The translations under genes and the position numbers were made by a program. DNA of 64,000 nt from NCBI GenBank assembly GCA_025359985.1, contig JANYDB010000059.1, positions 33,347 to 97,346 on the forward strand, read 5' to 3'. Of this stretch, positions 19,925 through 29,456 are shown piece by piece. Source of the DNA: Burkholderiales bacterium. GTDB lineage: Bacteria; Pseudomonadota; Gammaproteobacteria; Burkholderiales; Usitatibacteraceae. How positions within the stretch are numbered: the stretch's first letter is position 1; the number at the start of each line of letters is the position of its first letter. The notes under the pieces are model-generated. The model was given only the letters and a program-made list of their open reading frames with translations. It searched no databases and was not told the DNA's origin.

Positions 19925-21109
19925 CTATCGCTGCCTGAGCTCTTTCGCCCGTTTACCAATATTGACATTGATCGTCATTTCTTTCTGATTGCGAATGACT
20001 AAAAATTTAGCCGCCGTTCCAGGCTTCAAGGCTGCAATAACCGCCATGGCCGCCACACTATCCAGAATCTGTTTGCTATCAATCGCGGTAATTACATCAC
20101 CAGCCTTTAGCCCGGCTTTATCGGCGGGATAGCCTTTGCTGACGCCCTCAATCAAGGCTCCACGGGCAACCGGGAGCTTTAATGCTTCGGCTAATTCAGG
20201 CGTAATATCTTTGGGTGAAATGCCGACAAAACCCCGCGTGACAGAGCCCTCCGCAATAATCTGCTCCATCACGCCTTTGGCCATTGAAACGGGGATTGCA
20301 AATCCGATCCCCAACGAGCCGCCTGATTGCGAATAAATAACGCTGTTAATACCGATCAGATTGCCATTCACATCCACCAATGCGCCGCCGGAATTACCCG
20401 GGTTTATCGCAGCATCGGTCTGAATAAAATTTTCATAGCGGTTTACACCCAAGCGGTTACGCCCCAACGCACTCACAATGCCCATAGTCACCGTTTGACC
20501 CACGCCAAAGGGATCACCAACCGCGAGCACGACATCGCCTACCTGAGCTTTTTCAGACTGGCCAAAGGTAATCGGGGTCAGGCCCTGGCCTTCAATACGC
20601 AATACCGCCAAATCACTTTCCGGGTCAGTCCCCACCACCTTTGCGGGCATGACACGGCCATCTGCAAATGAAATTTGGATGTCGCTAGCACCGTTCACCA
20701 CGTGGTCATTAGTTAGTACGTACCCTCCTTTATCGTCAGCAGTAACAATAACTCCGGAGCCCAACCCCGATTGCCGATCAAGCTGTGCATCGCCGTCTTC
20801 TTCAGGCTGTGGAAAAAAACGACGAAACAAAGGATCACCCAATAATGGGTGCCCCTTAGGCAATCGTACATCGCGGGAAGACGATACATTTACGACCGAA
20901 ATCATCGCTTTCTTGGCGGCTTCAGCATAAGTCGTGCGCACCGTATTTCCACTACCCACACTGAGTAATCCACCAGGTAGCAAGGATTCGCGGATTTCCA
21001 CTACGTTTTTGCGCCAGGGATTCCAGTCGGGACGAATCAACGTCACCACAAACACAATGGCGAGCGTGATGGTGACAAATTCAGCAAAAATAACCCAGAG
21101 ACGACGCAT
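19925..21109 (-). CDS. degQ: Periplasmic S1C serine protease (DegQ/AlgW-like)
   Basis: A ~394-residue HtrA-family protease. The start is set at the ATG at 21109 (MRRLWVIFAEFVTITLAIVF), giving an N-terminal membrane anchor; a TTG 14 codons earlier is less likely. The trypsin-like triad is visible: His in TNDHVV, Asp in DPESDLAVLRI, Ser in NPGNSGGAL. One PDZ domain follows (GALIEGVSKGYPADKAGLKAGDVITAI). It probably acts in envelope protein quality control. A copy between tatC and the pet genes is usual in betaproteobacteria. Confidence 0.9.
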   Translation of the reverse strand: MRRLWVIFAEFVTITLAIVFVVTLIRPDWNPWRKNVVEIRESLLPGGLLSVGSGNTVRTTYAEAAKKAMISVVNVSSSRDVRLPKGHPLLGDPLFRRFFPQPEEDGDAQLDRQSGLGSGVIVTADDKGGYVLTNDHVVNGASDIQISFADGRVMPAKVVGTDPESDLAVLRIEGQGLTPITFGQSEKAQVGDVVLAVGDPFGVGQTVTMGIVSALGRNRLGVNRYENFIQTDAAINPGNSGGALVDVNGNLIGINSVIYSQSGGSLGIGFAIPVSMAKGVMEQIIAEGSVTRGFVGISPKDITPELAEALKLPVARGALIEGVSKGYPADKAGLKAGDVITAIDSKQILDSVAAMAVIAALKPGTAAKFLVIRNQKEMTINVNIGKRAKELRQR

Positions 21110-21174
21110 AGAAATTGGCCTAAAGTAATACCAAAAAAAACAAGAGCGCAATCACAATTTACGCTTAAAAATAC

Positions 21175-21199
21175 AAATGACCCTTAAATTGGGTCATTT
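21175..21199 (-). terminator. Hairpin downstream of mscL, upstream of the protease
   Basis: The inverted repeat AAATGACCC / GGGTCATTT has perfect 9-bp arms and a 7-base loop. On the minus strand it is followed by GTATTTTTAA, so it can act as a Rho-independent terminator for mscL transcripts, separating them from the protease gene. Confidence 0.5.
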
Positions 21200-21373
21200 A
21201 TCATGCCGCATTTAGTTGTTATTTGGGGACGTAATTTCATAAAACAATGGAAGCTTTCCGCCACAAATCTCCCATCGTATTGCTTATTATGTGACGACAC
21301 ATCCATACCAGCCTGCAAACATCCATAACAAAATTAATCGTCCACCACGCTTGATGCGTGGCTCACCATTTCT

Positions 21374-21787
21374 CTATTTTTTGAGGGAATCACGAATTTC
21401 ACGCAGCAGAATTACATCTTCCGGCGTGGTGGCAAGTGCGGCAGGCGGCACATCTTTCTTCAATTTATTCATTTGCTTAACCAATAGGAAAATAATCAGT
21501 GCCAAGATGACGAAATTGAGCGCGACGGTGATGAAATTACCATAGGCAATAACCGCCCCCGCTTTTTTGGCTTCAGCCAACAACAAGCCGCTGGCTTGAC
21601 CATTAAGCGGGATGTACATACTCGAAAAATCCAATCCGCCAAATATCTTACCGACAACCGGCATAATTAAGTCGCCCACGACGGAATCAACAATCTTACC
21701 AAAAGCCGCGCCAATAATGACGCCAACTGCCAAGTCCATTACGTTGCCTTTGACGGCAAATTCTTTAAATTCGGATGCTAAGCTCAT
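21374..21787 (-). CDS. mscL: Large-conductance mechanosensitive channel MscL
   Basis: A 137-residue inner-membrane channel that opens under membrane tension. The family N-terminus [32 protein letters not shown], the GDLIMPVVG turn and two transmembrane helices (about 15-40 and 75-100) are present, followed by the C-terminal helix bundle. An AAAAGGGAT ribosome-binding site precedes the ATG. A 7-bp palindrome TTCTAAA-N4-TTTAGAA lies at 21802-21819 just upstream. Confidence 0.97.
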   Translation of the reverse strand: MSLASEFKEFAVKGNVMDLAVGVIIGAAFGKIVDSVVGDLIMPVVGKIFGGLDFSSMYIPLNGQASGLLLAEAKKAGAVIAYGNFITVALNFVILALIIFLLVKQMNKLKKDVPPAALATTPEDVILLREIRDSLKK

Positions 21788-22166
21788 TTCGATCCCTTTT
21801 GTTCTAAATATTTTTAGAAAAGTTGTAAATGCCCTATGAGGGTATGCTCTGCTGTATTTAGAGTCAAATAATGTGGTGTCATTTTAGAAATGTTTACTGC
21901 GCATACTAAAGTAGTAACGTCAGAACTGACCGCTTCAGCGACCGCTGTACGCCCCCAGAAACCGCCAAGATCCATCAAAATGGGTGTCGGGAGTACAAAA
22001 CTCACCAATAAACCAAGGTTTATCGCTCAGGGGGCTTAAGTTTATTGTTCGGTTCAGATAAAATATGACTCCGACGCGTGCTCTCTACACCGCACGGCAA
22101 ACTGTGTTCCAGCGTTTGCAGCGAGCCCCGCGACGCCAATTGAATTACACACCATAGAGACTGCTT
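21788..22166. promoter_or_regulatory. Intergenic region between mscL and petA
   Basis: These 379 bp separate the divergent mscL and petABC genes and must contain both promoters. Besides the palindrome at 21802-21819, an A/T-rich GATAAAATAT at about 22057-22066 could serve as a -10 for petABC, but no good -35 is spaced from it. A 64-codon minus-strand frame here has no recognisable features and I do not call it. Confidence 0.35.
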
Positions 22167-22769
22167 ATGAGCGCTATCGTCCTAAATCAAGTTGACCCCA
22201 AAAAACGCCGCCTTTTAATAATCGGCACGGCGGGCGTAGGCGCTGTCGCCGCCGCATCGGTTGCCATTCCACTTGCAATCAGCATGAAACCTTCAGCGCG
22301 CGCATTGGCCGCTGGCGCAGCGGTACCGGTGCAGCTTGGCACTATGGAACCGGGCCAAATGCTGACTATTGAATTTCGCGGTGCACCGCATTGGATCCTT
22401 CGCCGAACCCCGGAAATGATTGCACAGCTTGCAAAAAATGACGCTCTGCTGGCTGACCCCACTTCTGCCTCATCAAAACAACCCGCCTATATCAAAGGCG
22501 CAGGTCGTGCGATCAAAGACGAGTGGCTGGTTCTCAAAGGCGTGTGCACACATTTGGGTTGCTCGCCCACGCTTCGTAAAGAAATTGGTGCCGCCGATTT
22601 GGGCGCTGATTGGCCGGGCGGCTTTTTTTGCCCGTGTCATCAATCCAAATTCGATTTGGCTGGCCGTGTTTTTAAAGGGATGCCCGCACCATTGAATCTC
22701 TCAATTCCCTCATACACATTCGTCTCCGATACGCAGTTGATGATCGGCGAAGATCCCAAAGGAGCATAA
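22167..22769 (+). CDS. petA: Rieske iron-sulfur subunit of cytochrome bc1 (PetA)
   Basis: A 200-residue ubiquinol-cytochrome c reductase subunit. An N-terminal region with KKRRLL and one hydrophobic helix anchors it in the membrane; it lacks a canonical RR-x-FL motif, although KKRR is close. The [2Fe-2S] ligands are in CTHLGCSP (about 129-136) and CPCHQSKFD (about 152-160). It transfers electrons from ubiquinol to cytochrome c1. First gene of petABC; four bases separate it from petB. Confidence 0.97.
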   Translation: MSAIVLNQVDPKKRRLLIIGTAGVGAVAAASVAIPLAISMKPSARALAAGAAVPVQLGTMEPGQMLTIEFRGAPHWILRRTPEMIAQLAKNDALLADPTSASSKQPAYIKGAGRAIKDEWLVLKGVCTHLGCSPTLRKEIGAADLGADWPGGFFCPCHQSKFDLAGRVFKGMPAPLNLSIPSYTFVSDTQLMIGEDPKGA

Positions 22770-22772
22770 CGT

Positions 22773-24092
22773 ATGGCCAGCATTCCAAAACCGGCCGTCT
22801 CACCGTCTGTTGACGGCTTGGGCGGAAAAATTCTTGGCTGGGTCGATGATCGATTCCCGCTTTCCGCTCTTTATAAAGAGCATTTGTCTGAGTACTACGC
22901 ACCAAAGAATTTTAACCTCTGGTATTACTTTGGCTCGCTTGCGTTGCTGATTTTAGTCATGCAGATCGTAACCGGTATTTTTCTCACGATGAATTACAAA
23001 CCTGACGCCAAGTTTGCTTTCGCTTCGGTTGAGTACATTATGCGCGATGTATCTTGGGGGTGGCTGATTCGCTACATGCATTCCACCGGCGCCTCCATGT
23101 TTTTTCTGGTGGTGTATTTGCATATGATGCGCGGGCTAATGTATGGCTCCTATCGCAAGCCGCGCGAATTGTTGTGGATTTTCGGTTGCATGATTTATTT
23201 GGCGTTGATGGCCGAAGCATTCTTCGGCTATCTCCTTCCATGGGGCCAAATGTCGTACTGGGGCGCACAGGTTATTATTAATTTATTTGGCGCCATCCCA
23301 TTTATCGGTGAGGATTTAGCGGTCTGGATTCGCGGCGATTACAATATTGGCGATGCTACCCTTAACCGCTTCTTTGCGTTTCACGTGATTGCTATACCGA
23401 TGGTCCTGCTGGGCCTGGTTGCCGCGCATTTAGTGGCCTTGCATGAAGTAGGGTCAAACAATCCCGACGGCATCGAGATCAAGCAAAATATAGATCCCGT
23501 TGACGGCAAGCCCGTTGACGGCATCCCATTTCACCCCTATTACACGGTTAAAGATTTGGTTGGCTTGGTGGTATTTCTGGCGGTATTTACGGCAATTATA
23601 TTTTTCGCGCCAGAGATGGGTGGTTACTTTCTGGAAGGCCCCAATTTTGTACCGGCTGACCCTCTGGTAACGCCGGCACATATTGCGCCCGTTTGGTATT
23701 TCACACCGTTCTACGCCATGCTGCGCGCGGTCCCATCCATGTTTGGCTCGCAGTTTCCCGGCGTGGCCGTGATGGGTGGCGCAACCCTGATTCTGTTTAC
23801 GCTGCCATGGCTTGATCGCGGCAAGGTTCGATCGGTGCGCTACCGCGGGCCGATTTACAAAGGGTTCTTGACTGCGTTCATTGCGAGCTTTCTGGTGCTA
23901 GGGTATTTAGGCGTTGTGCCCACCACCGTGTGGGGTCAGCTTCCGAAAAACGTGCCGCTTCTGGGCGGAGTAGATACCGCCACCTTGGTATCCCGCATCT
24001 TGACGGTGGTGTATTTCTCTTTCTTCATTTTGATGCCTTGGTACACCAAGATCGATAAAGAAAAACCAGAACCGACACGGGTTACCTACTGA
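22773..24092 (+). CDS. petB: Cytochrome b subunit of bc1 complex (PetB)
   Basis: A 439-residue fused-type cytochrome b with eight or more transmembrane helices. The haem-ligand His pairs are in the MHSTGASMFFLVVYLHMMRG region and the FAFHVIAIPMVLLGLVAAHL region. The Qo-site PVWYFTPFYAMLRAVP is present (in place of the common PEWY). Its last base overlaps the start of petC. Confidence 0.97.
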   Translation: MASIPKPAVSPSVDGLGGKILGWVDDRFPLSALYKEHLSEYYAPKNFNLWYYFGSLALLILVMQIVTGIFLTMNYKPDAKFAFASVEYIMRDVSWGWLIRYMHSTGASMFFLVVYLHMMRGLMYGSYRKPRELLWIFGCMIYLALMAEAFFGYLLPWGQMSYWGAQVIINLFGAIPFIGEDLAVWIRGDYNIGDATLNRFFAFHVIAIPMVLLGLVAAHLVALHEVGSNNPDGIEIKQNIDPVDGKPVDGIPFHPYYTVKDLVGLVVFLAVFTAIIFFAPEMGGYFLEGPNFVPADPLVTPAHIAPVWYFTPFYAMLRAVPSMFGSQFPGVAVMGGATLILFTLPWLDRGKVRSVRYRGPIYKGFLTAFIASFLVLGYLGVVPTTVWGQLPKNVPLLGGVDTATLVSRILTVVYFSFFILMPWYTKIDKEKPEPTRVTY

Positions 24093-24853
24093 TGAAAACG
24101 CCGATCAAAAAACTCCTTGTAACAACCTTGCTGGCGCTGGTATTTCTAGGTGCCAATGCTGGCCCGGCATTCGCCAATAGTGAAGAGGTGCGGCTCGACA
24201 CCGCGCCCATTAACCTGCGCGATCAAGCCTCACTGCAACGCGGTGCAAAAATCTTCATCAACAACTGCCTCAATTGTCATAACGCGCAATTCATGCGCTA
24301 TAGCCATTTGACGCAAATCGGCTTGACCGAAGATCAGATTAAGCAAAACCTGATGTTCACAACCGACAAAATTGCGGACAGTTTGGTCACCGCGCTCGAT
24401 CCACAGGATGCCAAGGATTGGTTTGGCAAGGTACCGCCCGATTTGACGCTGGTGGCCAGGGTCCGGGGCTCTGATTGGCTATACACCTATTTGCGCAGCT
24501 ATTATCGCGACGATACAAGCCCGACCGGATGGAATAACGAGGTCTTCAAAAACGTTGGCATGCCCCATGTGCTGCATGATTTGCAGGGCACCCAAGTTTT
24601 ATCCAAAGTAGGCGAAAAAACGGTTCATGGTCATACAGAGCCGGTCATGAAATTGACGCTGGATAAACCCGGCACCATGACCGCACTGGCGTATGACGCT
24701 TATGTCGCTGACCTGGTGAATTACCTGACTTACATGGGCGAGCCCGCTCGTCCGCAACGCACTCAGCTAGGCGTGATTGTGCTGTTCTTTCTGGTGCTGG
24801 CATTTTTTGCCACGCTATGGTTAAAGAATGAATACTGGAAAGATGTGAAGTAA
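24092..24853 (+). CDS. petC: Cytochrome c1 subunit of bc1 complex (PetC)
   Basis: A 253-residue membrane-anchored c-type cytochrome. It has a signal peptide (cleavage near AFANS), the haem-binding CLNCH (about 66-70) and a C-terminal transmembrane anchor (about 226-244) followed by a short KNEYWKDVK tail. It overlaps petB by one base and ends the operon. Confidence 0.97.
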   Translation: MKTPIKKLLVTTLLALVFLGANAGPAFANSEEVRLDTAPINLRDQASLQRGAKIFINNCLNCHNAQFMRYSHLTQIGLTEDQIKQNLMFTTDKIADSLVTALDPQDAKDWFGKVPPDLTLVARVRGSDWLYTYLRSYYRDDTSPTGWNNEVFKNVGMPHVLHDLQGTQVLSKVGEKTVHGHTEPVMKLTLDKPGTMTALAYDAYVADLVNYLTYMGEPARPQRTQLGVIVLFFLVLAFFATLWLKNEYWKDVK

Positions 24854-24885
24854 TTGGTCTTATTTTAGTACGAAGTTTTGTGAAC

Positions 24886-24904
24886 GCCGCGCGGCTTGCG
24901 CGGC
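24886..24904 (+). terminator. GC-rich hairpin after petC
   Basis: GCCGCGC-GGCTT-GCGCGGC forms a perfect 7-bp GC stem 33 bp after the petC stop. No clear T-run follows, so termination is uncertain. The same bases include a 9-bp tandem duplication, GCGCGGCTT twice (24889-24906), upstream of sspA. Confidence 0.4.
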
Positions 24905-24964
24905 TTCGCATTTATAGGTTTTGTAGGCCTTGGAAGTTTTATAAAAGAAAGTTGGTTATTCATC

Positions 24965-25564
24965 ATGATGACGCTCTATTCCGGAACCACCTGTCCGTTT
25001 AGTCACCGCTGCCGTATTGTGCTGTACGAAAAAGGGATGGATTTCCAGATTCTGGATGTTGATCTCATGAATAAGCCGGAAGATTTGGCCGTCATGAACC
25101 CGTACAACCGCACGCCTGTATTAGTCGAACGCGATTTGATTTTGTATGAATCTAACATCATCAATGAATACATTGATGAGCGTTTTCCGCATCCACAATT
25201 AATGCCCGCCGATCCGGTTATGCGTGCTCGCGCACGGTTGATTTTGTTCCGGATGGAAAATGAAATTTTTAATCATGTCGATATTCTGGAGCGCGGCAAA
25301 TCCAACACTCACGAAAAAGCGCGCCTTTATGTGCGTGAAAATCTGATCCAGCTTGCGCCTATTTTTGTAAAGCAAAAGCATATGCTGGGCGACGAGTTTT
25401 CGATGCTGGATGTCGCGATTGCGCCGCTACTGTGGCGTCTTGAACACTACCAGATTGAAATGCCCAAAACCGCAGCGCCGCTGCTGAAATATGCAGAGCG
25501 TTTATTCTCGCGCCAGGCGTTTATTGATTCCATGACGGCGTCCGAGAAGGCAATGCGAAAGTAA
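24965..25564 (+). CDS. sspA: Stringent starvation protein A (SspA)
   Basis: A ~199-residue glutathione-S-transferase-fold protein that binds RNA polymerase. The start is set at the double ATG at 24965/24968, because MTLYSGTTCPFSHRCRIVLYEKG is the conserved N-terminus; the frame extends upstream to 24896 without conserved sequence. The GST_N domain (CPFSHRCR) and the helical C-domain are complete. It is followed by sspB, the usual pair. Confidence 0.95.
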   Translation: MMTLYSGTTCPFSHRCRIVLYEKGMDFQILDVDLMNKPEDLAVMNPYNRTPVLVERDLILYESNIINEYIDERFPHPQLMPADPVMRARARLILFRMENEIFNHVDILERGKSNTHEKARLYVRENLIQLAPIFVKQKHMLGDEFSMLDVAIAPLLWRLEHYQIEMPKTAAPLLKYAERLFSRQAFIDSMTASEKAMRK

Positions 25565-25616
25565 CCGTTTGTCCGGAATATTTTCACCTACTGCATGAGC
25601 CCTGAATAACTTTTAA

Positions 25617-26246
25617 ATGACCGAGCTTTCCACCAAGCCTTACCTGATCCGCGCCATTTATGAATGGTGCGCTGACGCCGGTTTTACGCCGTATATCGGC
25701 GTGCATGTCGATCAAAATACTCGCGTACCGGTTGAATACGTGAAAAATGGCGAGATCGTTTTATCCATCGGCATGCAGGCCACCCGCGATCTCACCATCG
25801 GTAACGATCTCGTGCAGTTTTCTGCGCGATTCGGCGGCGTCTCACGCGAAATTGCGGTGCCGATTTATGCTATCGCCAGTATTTTCGCGCGCGAAAATGG
25901 CAAAGGCATGTACTTCGAGCCAGAATTGCCACCACTGGCAAGCGCCTCAACCCTGCACGCAGGCGTTCCACAGCTCGCCCCCCAGCCTGCTTTGCAGGCA
26001 GTGCCTAGTCGCGCGTTGGTAGCCGCGCCGGCCACATCATCAACAACAGCCCCGACCCCCTCCACCGAAGGCGCTGACGGCAACGAAAAAATAACAGTGG
26101 CCAGCTTCGCTGCGATTTCCAGCGAAGCGCGCGATGCCCAAAGTAATACCGACGCCGGCGACAACAACAAGGCAAGTGGTGCAGAAGACGGCGCGTCCAA
26201 GAAGCCCAAAGGCCCACCGCGCGGCAAGCTCAGAGTGATCAAATAA
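25617..26246 (+). CDS. sspB: ClpXP adaptor SspB
   Basis: A 209-residue SspB-like protein. Residues 1-115 match the SspB fold (KPYLIRAIYEWCADAGFTPYIGVHV..., GNDLVQFSARFGG, PIYAIASIFARENGKGMYF) that binds ssrA-tagged substrates. A long Ala/Ser/Thr-rich flexible linker leads to a short C-terminal tail ending in KPKGPPRGKLRVIK, the ClpX-binding XB-type module. The linker is of low complexity, as is normal. Confidence 0.94.
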   Translation: MTELSTKPYLIRAIYEWCADAGFTPYIGVHVDQNTRVPVEYVKNGEIVLSIGMQATRDLTIGNDLVQFSARFGGVSREIAVPIYAIASIFARENGKGMYFEPELPPLASASTLHAGVPQLAPQPALQAVPSRALVAAPATSSTTAPTPSTEGADGNEKITVASFAAISSEARDAQSNTDAGDNNKASGAEDGASKKPKGPPRGKLRVIK

Positions 26247-26411
26247 GCCGCGTCTATAAACTGTATTGCTATCACCGAGTCAGTAATCAACGCATTTATA
26301 GTATTGCCAGGTTAGCCACAAATGAATTGATTGCATATCGCCTGGCAACTTTTGTTATGCTTTAGTTGTGTTGATGCGGTTTCATCTCTCCTTATATTTT
26401 AGATTGCGATC

Positions 26412-26867
26412 ATGAGCGCTACCGTCGCCGAATTACTCAAGGATAAAGCCAGGCAAGCGCCTAACAACAAACTCTATTCTGTAGGGCCTGATGTATCGGT
26501 ATCCGATGCCGTCAACATGATGGTAAAAAACACCATCAGCTCAGTCGTCGTTATGGACAATCACGTTATGGTGGGCCTGATTACGCTGCGTGAGCTGCTG
26601 CAGGGGCTCTACCAGCACAGCGAAAAATTGACGCAGGCAAAATGCCATGATGTGATGAAAACCAACCCGCCAGTGGCTCATCTTGAAGACACCGTGGATC
26701 ATCTGCGCGGCCTCATGACCGAGCTGCATATCACCCACGTGCCGGTGATGAATCAGGACGCGCTAGTGGGCATTTTGTCATTTCATGACATCGCCCGTAG
26801 CGCGATCAAAGATGCCGATTTCGAGAACAAGTTACTCAAGCAATACATCCGCAATTGGCCAGAATAA
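26412..26867 (+). CDS. Tandem CBS-domain protein
   Basis: A 151-residue protein made of two CBS domains (about 8-65 and 78-140) with the typical VSDAVNMMVKNTISSVVVMD and VDHLRGLMTELHITHVPVM segments. Such stand-alone CBS proteins bind adenine nucleotides and act as energy or ligand sensors; the partner is unknown here. It lies between sspB and convergent ilvA, 165 bp from sspB. An inverted repeat TTGCCAGG / CCTGGCAA occurs in that gap. Confidence 0.85.
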   Translation: MSATVAELLKDKARQAPNNKLYSVGPDVSVSDAVNMMVKNTISSVVVMDNHVMVGLITLRELLQGLYQHSEKLTQAKCHDVMKTNPPVAHLEDTVDHLRGLMTELHITHVPVMNQDALVGILSFHDIARSAIKDADFENKLLKQYIRNWPE

Positions 26868-26967
26868 TTTTTGTAGCCGAATTCTGCTCTTGGTTTGCCG
26901 TTTGAGCCATTTATGCCCTGAACACCGCGCCAGATATAGAGTTTTATCTGCATTGTTTGCAAAAAAG

Positions 26968-28479
26968 CTACCCCAAGAATAATTGATACGCCGGATTATG
27001 AGTTTCATCAACATACGCATAGCCGAGCGTTTTAAGAAATTTTGCAAACCCGGCACGCTCATTTTTCGGCACCTGCAGGCCGACTAAAATTCGCCCGATA
27101 TCTGCGCCGTGATTGCGGTAATGGAACAAACTGATATTCCAGTTCGGGCTCATGCTGGTAAGGAATCGCATCAGCGCACCGGGCCGATCCGGAAATTCAA
27201 ATCGATAGATAGCTTCTTCATGGGCCAATGGAGAACGTCCGCCAACCAAATGGCGCACGTGCAGTTTCGCCATTTCATCATCAGTTAGATCCAGGGTTTT
27301 AAAACCTTTTTTATTGAAATTGGCGACGAGCGTTTTTGCCTCATCGCGGCCGTGGATCTGTACGCCCACAAATAAATGCGCCACTTTGGCATCTGTCATC
27401 CGGTAATTGAATTCGGTAAGATTGCGCGGTCCAATCAGCTCGCAAAAGCGCCTGAAACTGCCGCGCGTTTCAGGCACCGTAATGGCCAGCAGCGCTTCAT
27501 GATGCTCGCCTACTTGGGCACGTTCCGCAACAAAACGCAGGCGATCAAAATTCATATTCGCGCCACAGCAAATCGCCACGTAGGTTTTGCCCGTCGATTT
27601 TTCGCGACTGACATAATGTTTGATACCCGCCAGCGCCAAGCCGCCCGATGGCTCCATCACGGAACGAGTGTCCTGATAAATATCTTTGATTGCCGCACAG
27701 ATTTCATCGGTGGTTACCAGCACCACTTCATCCACCCATTTTTTGGCCATGCGAAAAGTTTCTTTGCCGACTTGCTTGACCGCCACCCCATCCGCAAATA
27801 AATTCACATGCGAAAGCGTTACGCGTTTATTCGCTTTCAGTGATTGATACATCGCGTTTGAATCTACAGGTTCCACGCCAATAATTTTTGTTGCTGGTGA
27901 CAGCGCTTTAACGTAAGCCGCAATCCCGGCGATCAAACCACCGCCGCCAATCGGTACGAAAATCGCATCAATCGGATGCTGAAACTGGCGCAAAATTTCC
28001 ATACCGATGGTGCCCTGCCCGGCGATTACCAGTGGATCATCATAAGGATGCACATAAGTGAGTTTTTTGGCGGCAGACAGTTTTTGGGCAAACAGACTGG
28101 CCTCATGATAACTATCGCCTTCCAACATCACGGTTGCACCGCGCCGCGCCACCGCATCAACTTTGATTTTTGGGGTCGTGACCGGCATGACGATGGTCGC
28201 TTTGCAGCCCAGCTTTTGCGCCGCTAGCGCCACGCCTTGCGCATGGTTACCTGCACTGGCACAGATCACGCCACGCTTTAATTCAGCAGGTGATAAATGC
28301 GCCATTTTGTTATAGGCGCCTCGAATTTTGAACGAGAAAACGGGCTGCATGTCTTCACGTTTAAGCAGTACTTTGTGGCGCAGATTTTCAGAAATGCCGA
28401 CAGCGATTTCCAATGGGCTTTCGATCGCGACATCGTACACGCGCGCGCTCAGGATGCGCTTCAGGTATTCGTCTTTCAT
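26968..28479 (-). CDS. ilvA: Threonine deaminase, biosynthetic (IlvA)
   Basis: A 503-residue PLP enzyme converting threonine to 2-oxobutanoate at the start of isoleucine synthesis. The ATG at 28479 is preferred: it follows an AGAGGG ribosome-binding site and gives the typical MKDEYLKRILSARVYDVA. The PLP lysine is in FSFKIRGAYN, and the glycine loop SAGNHAQG and GGGGLIAG follow. Two ACT-like regulatory domains occupy the C-terminal ~170 residues, consistent with isoleucine feedback control. It is divergent from rpiA. Confidence 0.96.
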   Translation of the reverse strand: MKDEYLKRILSARVYDVAIESPLEIAVGISENLRHKVLLKREDMQPVFSFKIRGAYNKMAHLSPAELKRGVICASAGNHAQGVALAAQKLGCKATIVMPVTTPKIKVDAVARRGATVMLEGDSYHEASLFAQKLSAAKKLTYVHPYDDPLVIAGQGTIGMEILRQFQHPIDAIFVPIGGGGLIAGIAAYVKALSPATKIIGVEPVDSNAMYQSLKANKRVTLSHVNLFADGVAVKQVGKETFRMAKKWVDEVVLVTTDEICAAIKDIYQDTRSVMEPSGGLALAGIKHYVSREKSTGKTYVAICCGANMNFDRLRFVAERAQVGEHHEALLAITVPETRGSFRRFCELIGPRNLTEFNYRMTDAKVAHLFVGVQIHGRDEAKTLVANFNKKGFKTLDLTDDEMAKLHVRHLVGGRSPLAHEEAIYRFEFPDRPGALMRFLTSMSPNWNISLFHYRNHGADIGRILVGLQVPKNERAGFAKFLKTLGYAYVDETHNPAYQLFLG

Positions 28480-28500
28480 GTTCCCTCTTAAATGGATCGT

Positions 28501-28562
28501 ATTAGCCAACGCCGAGCATCAAATTTAGCAGGAATTGGGCTATGCTTTCCGAATTGGCTAAT
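28501..28562. repeat. Imperfect palindrome in the ilvA-rpiA divergent promoter region
   Basis: A perfect 9-bp inverted repeat, ATTAGCCAA (28501-28509) and TTGGCTAAT (28554-28562), brackets 44 bp. It differs in sequence from the 66-bp element family. It could be an operator or a separate small palindromic repeat. Confidence 0.4.
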
Positions 28563-28612
28563 TCTCTATTCTCATTTCTCAAATATCAATTCTATAAAAG
28601 CCCTTAATTACC

Positions 28613-29293
28613 ATGGATCAAAACGGACTCAAGCTTGCCGCCGCCGCCGCCGCGTTGCAATACATCGAAGACGACACCATCATCGGCGTTGGCACGGGCT
28701 CCACGGTAAATTTTTTTATCGCCGAGCTTCTCAAGGTCAAGCATCGTATTAAAGCCGCCGTATCCAGCTCCGAAGCCAGCAGCAAGCTGCTGCGTGCGGG
28801 TGGCGTGGAGGTCATGGAGCTTAACGACGCCGGAACGCTTTCGCTGTATGTGGATGGCGCGGATGAGGTAACGGCGAATCTAGCGATGATCAAAGGCGGC
28901 GGTGCCGCACTGACCCGCGAAAAAATTGTAGCGGCGGCCAGTAAAATATTCATTTGTATCGCCGACGAATCCAAGCTGGTTCAGGTGCTCGGCACTTTCC
29001 CGTTGCCGGTTGAAGTCATCCCGATGGCGCGCAGCTTTGTGGCGCGCGAGCTGGTCAAACTAGGTGGCCACCCCGAATGGCGAGTCCGCGAAATTGACGG
29101 CGTTATGAAACCGGTAATTACCGACAACGGCAATTGGATTCTTGATGTGCACGGCCTAAAGATTACCGATCCGGTGGCGGTGGAGACGATCATTAATCAG
29201 ATCACCGGCGTACTCACCAATGGTCTGTTTGCACGTCGTGGGGCGAATGTCCTGCTACTCGCTACCTCGGACGGTGTGAAAACGATTGTTTAA
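28613..29293 (+). CDS. rpiA: Ribose-5-phosphate isomerase A
   Basis: A 226-residue isomerase of the non-oxidative pentose phosphate pathway. Conserved segments are [13 protein letters not shown] (about 24-36), [25 protein letters not shown] with catalytic residues, and the C-terminal [12 protein letters not shown]. Full length. The tkt product at 41.9 kb uses its product in the same pathway. Confidence 0.96.
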   Translation: MDQNGLKLAAAAAALQYIEDDTIIGVGTGSTVNFFIAELLKVKHRIKAAVSSSEASSKLLRAGGVEVMELNDAGTLSLYVDGADEVTANLAMIKGGGAALTREKIVAAASKIFICIADESKLVQVLGTFPLPVEVIPMARSFVARELVKLGGHPEWRVREIDGVMKPVITDNGNWILDVHGLKITDPVAVETIINQITGVLTNGLFARRGANVLLLATSDGVKTIV

Positions 29294-29328
29294 CAAACTG
29301 CTGCGCATGATCCACGCGCCAGCAGCAA

Positions 29329-29361
29329 CGTCACATTTTTGTCATACTGCAGGGCTAAACT
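29329..29361 (+). promoter_or_regulatory. Candidate Pho box and -10 upstream of phoU
   Basis: CGTCACA (29329-29335), TTTT, then TGTCATA (29340-29346) gives two PhoB-type half-sites on an 11-bp period, as in the Pho box. A TAAACT -10 candidate sits nine bases downstream (29356-29361). The match is by eye; one half-site has a non-consensus first base. Confidence 0.5.
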
Positions 29362-29427
29362 TATTTTTTTATGCGATTAGCGTTATAAACCATCATCGCG
29401 TATCGCAGAAGCAATGCAATTAAATTG

Positions 29428-29453
29428 AATAAGCAAACTGAATAAATAAACTG
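29428..29453 (+). repeat. 13-bp tandem duplication just upstream of phoU
   Basis: AATAAGCAAACTG (29428-29440) and AATAAATAAACTG (29441-29453) are adjacent and differ at two positions. They end three bases before the phoU ATG and replace a normal Shine-Dalgarno. Confidence 0.7.
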
Positions 29454-29456
29454 ACC

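Noticed and set aside
21814..22008. 64-codon minus-strand frame upstream of mscL
   Set aside because: No ribosome-binding site or family features, and it occupies the promoter region of two divergent genes.
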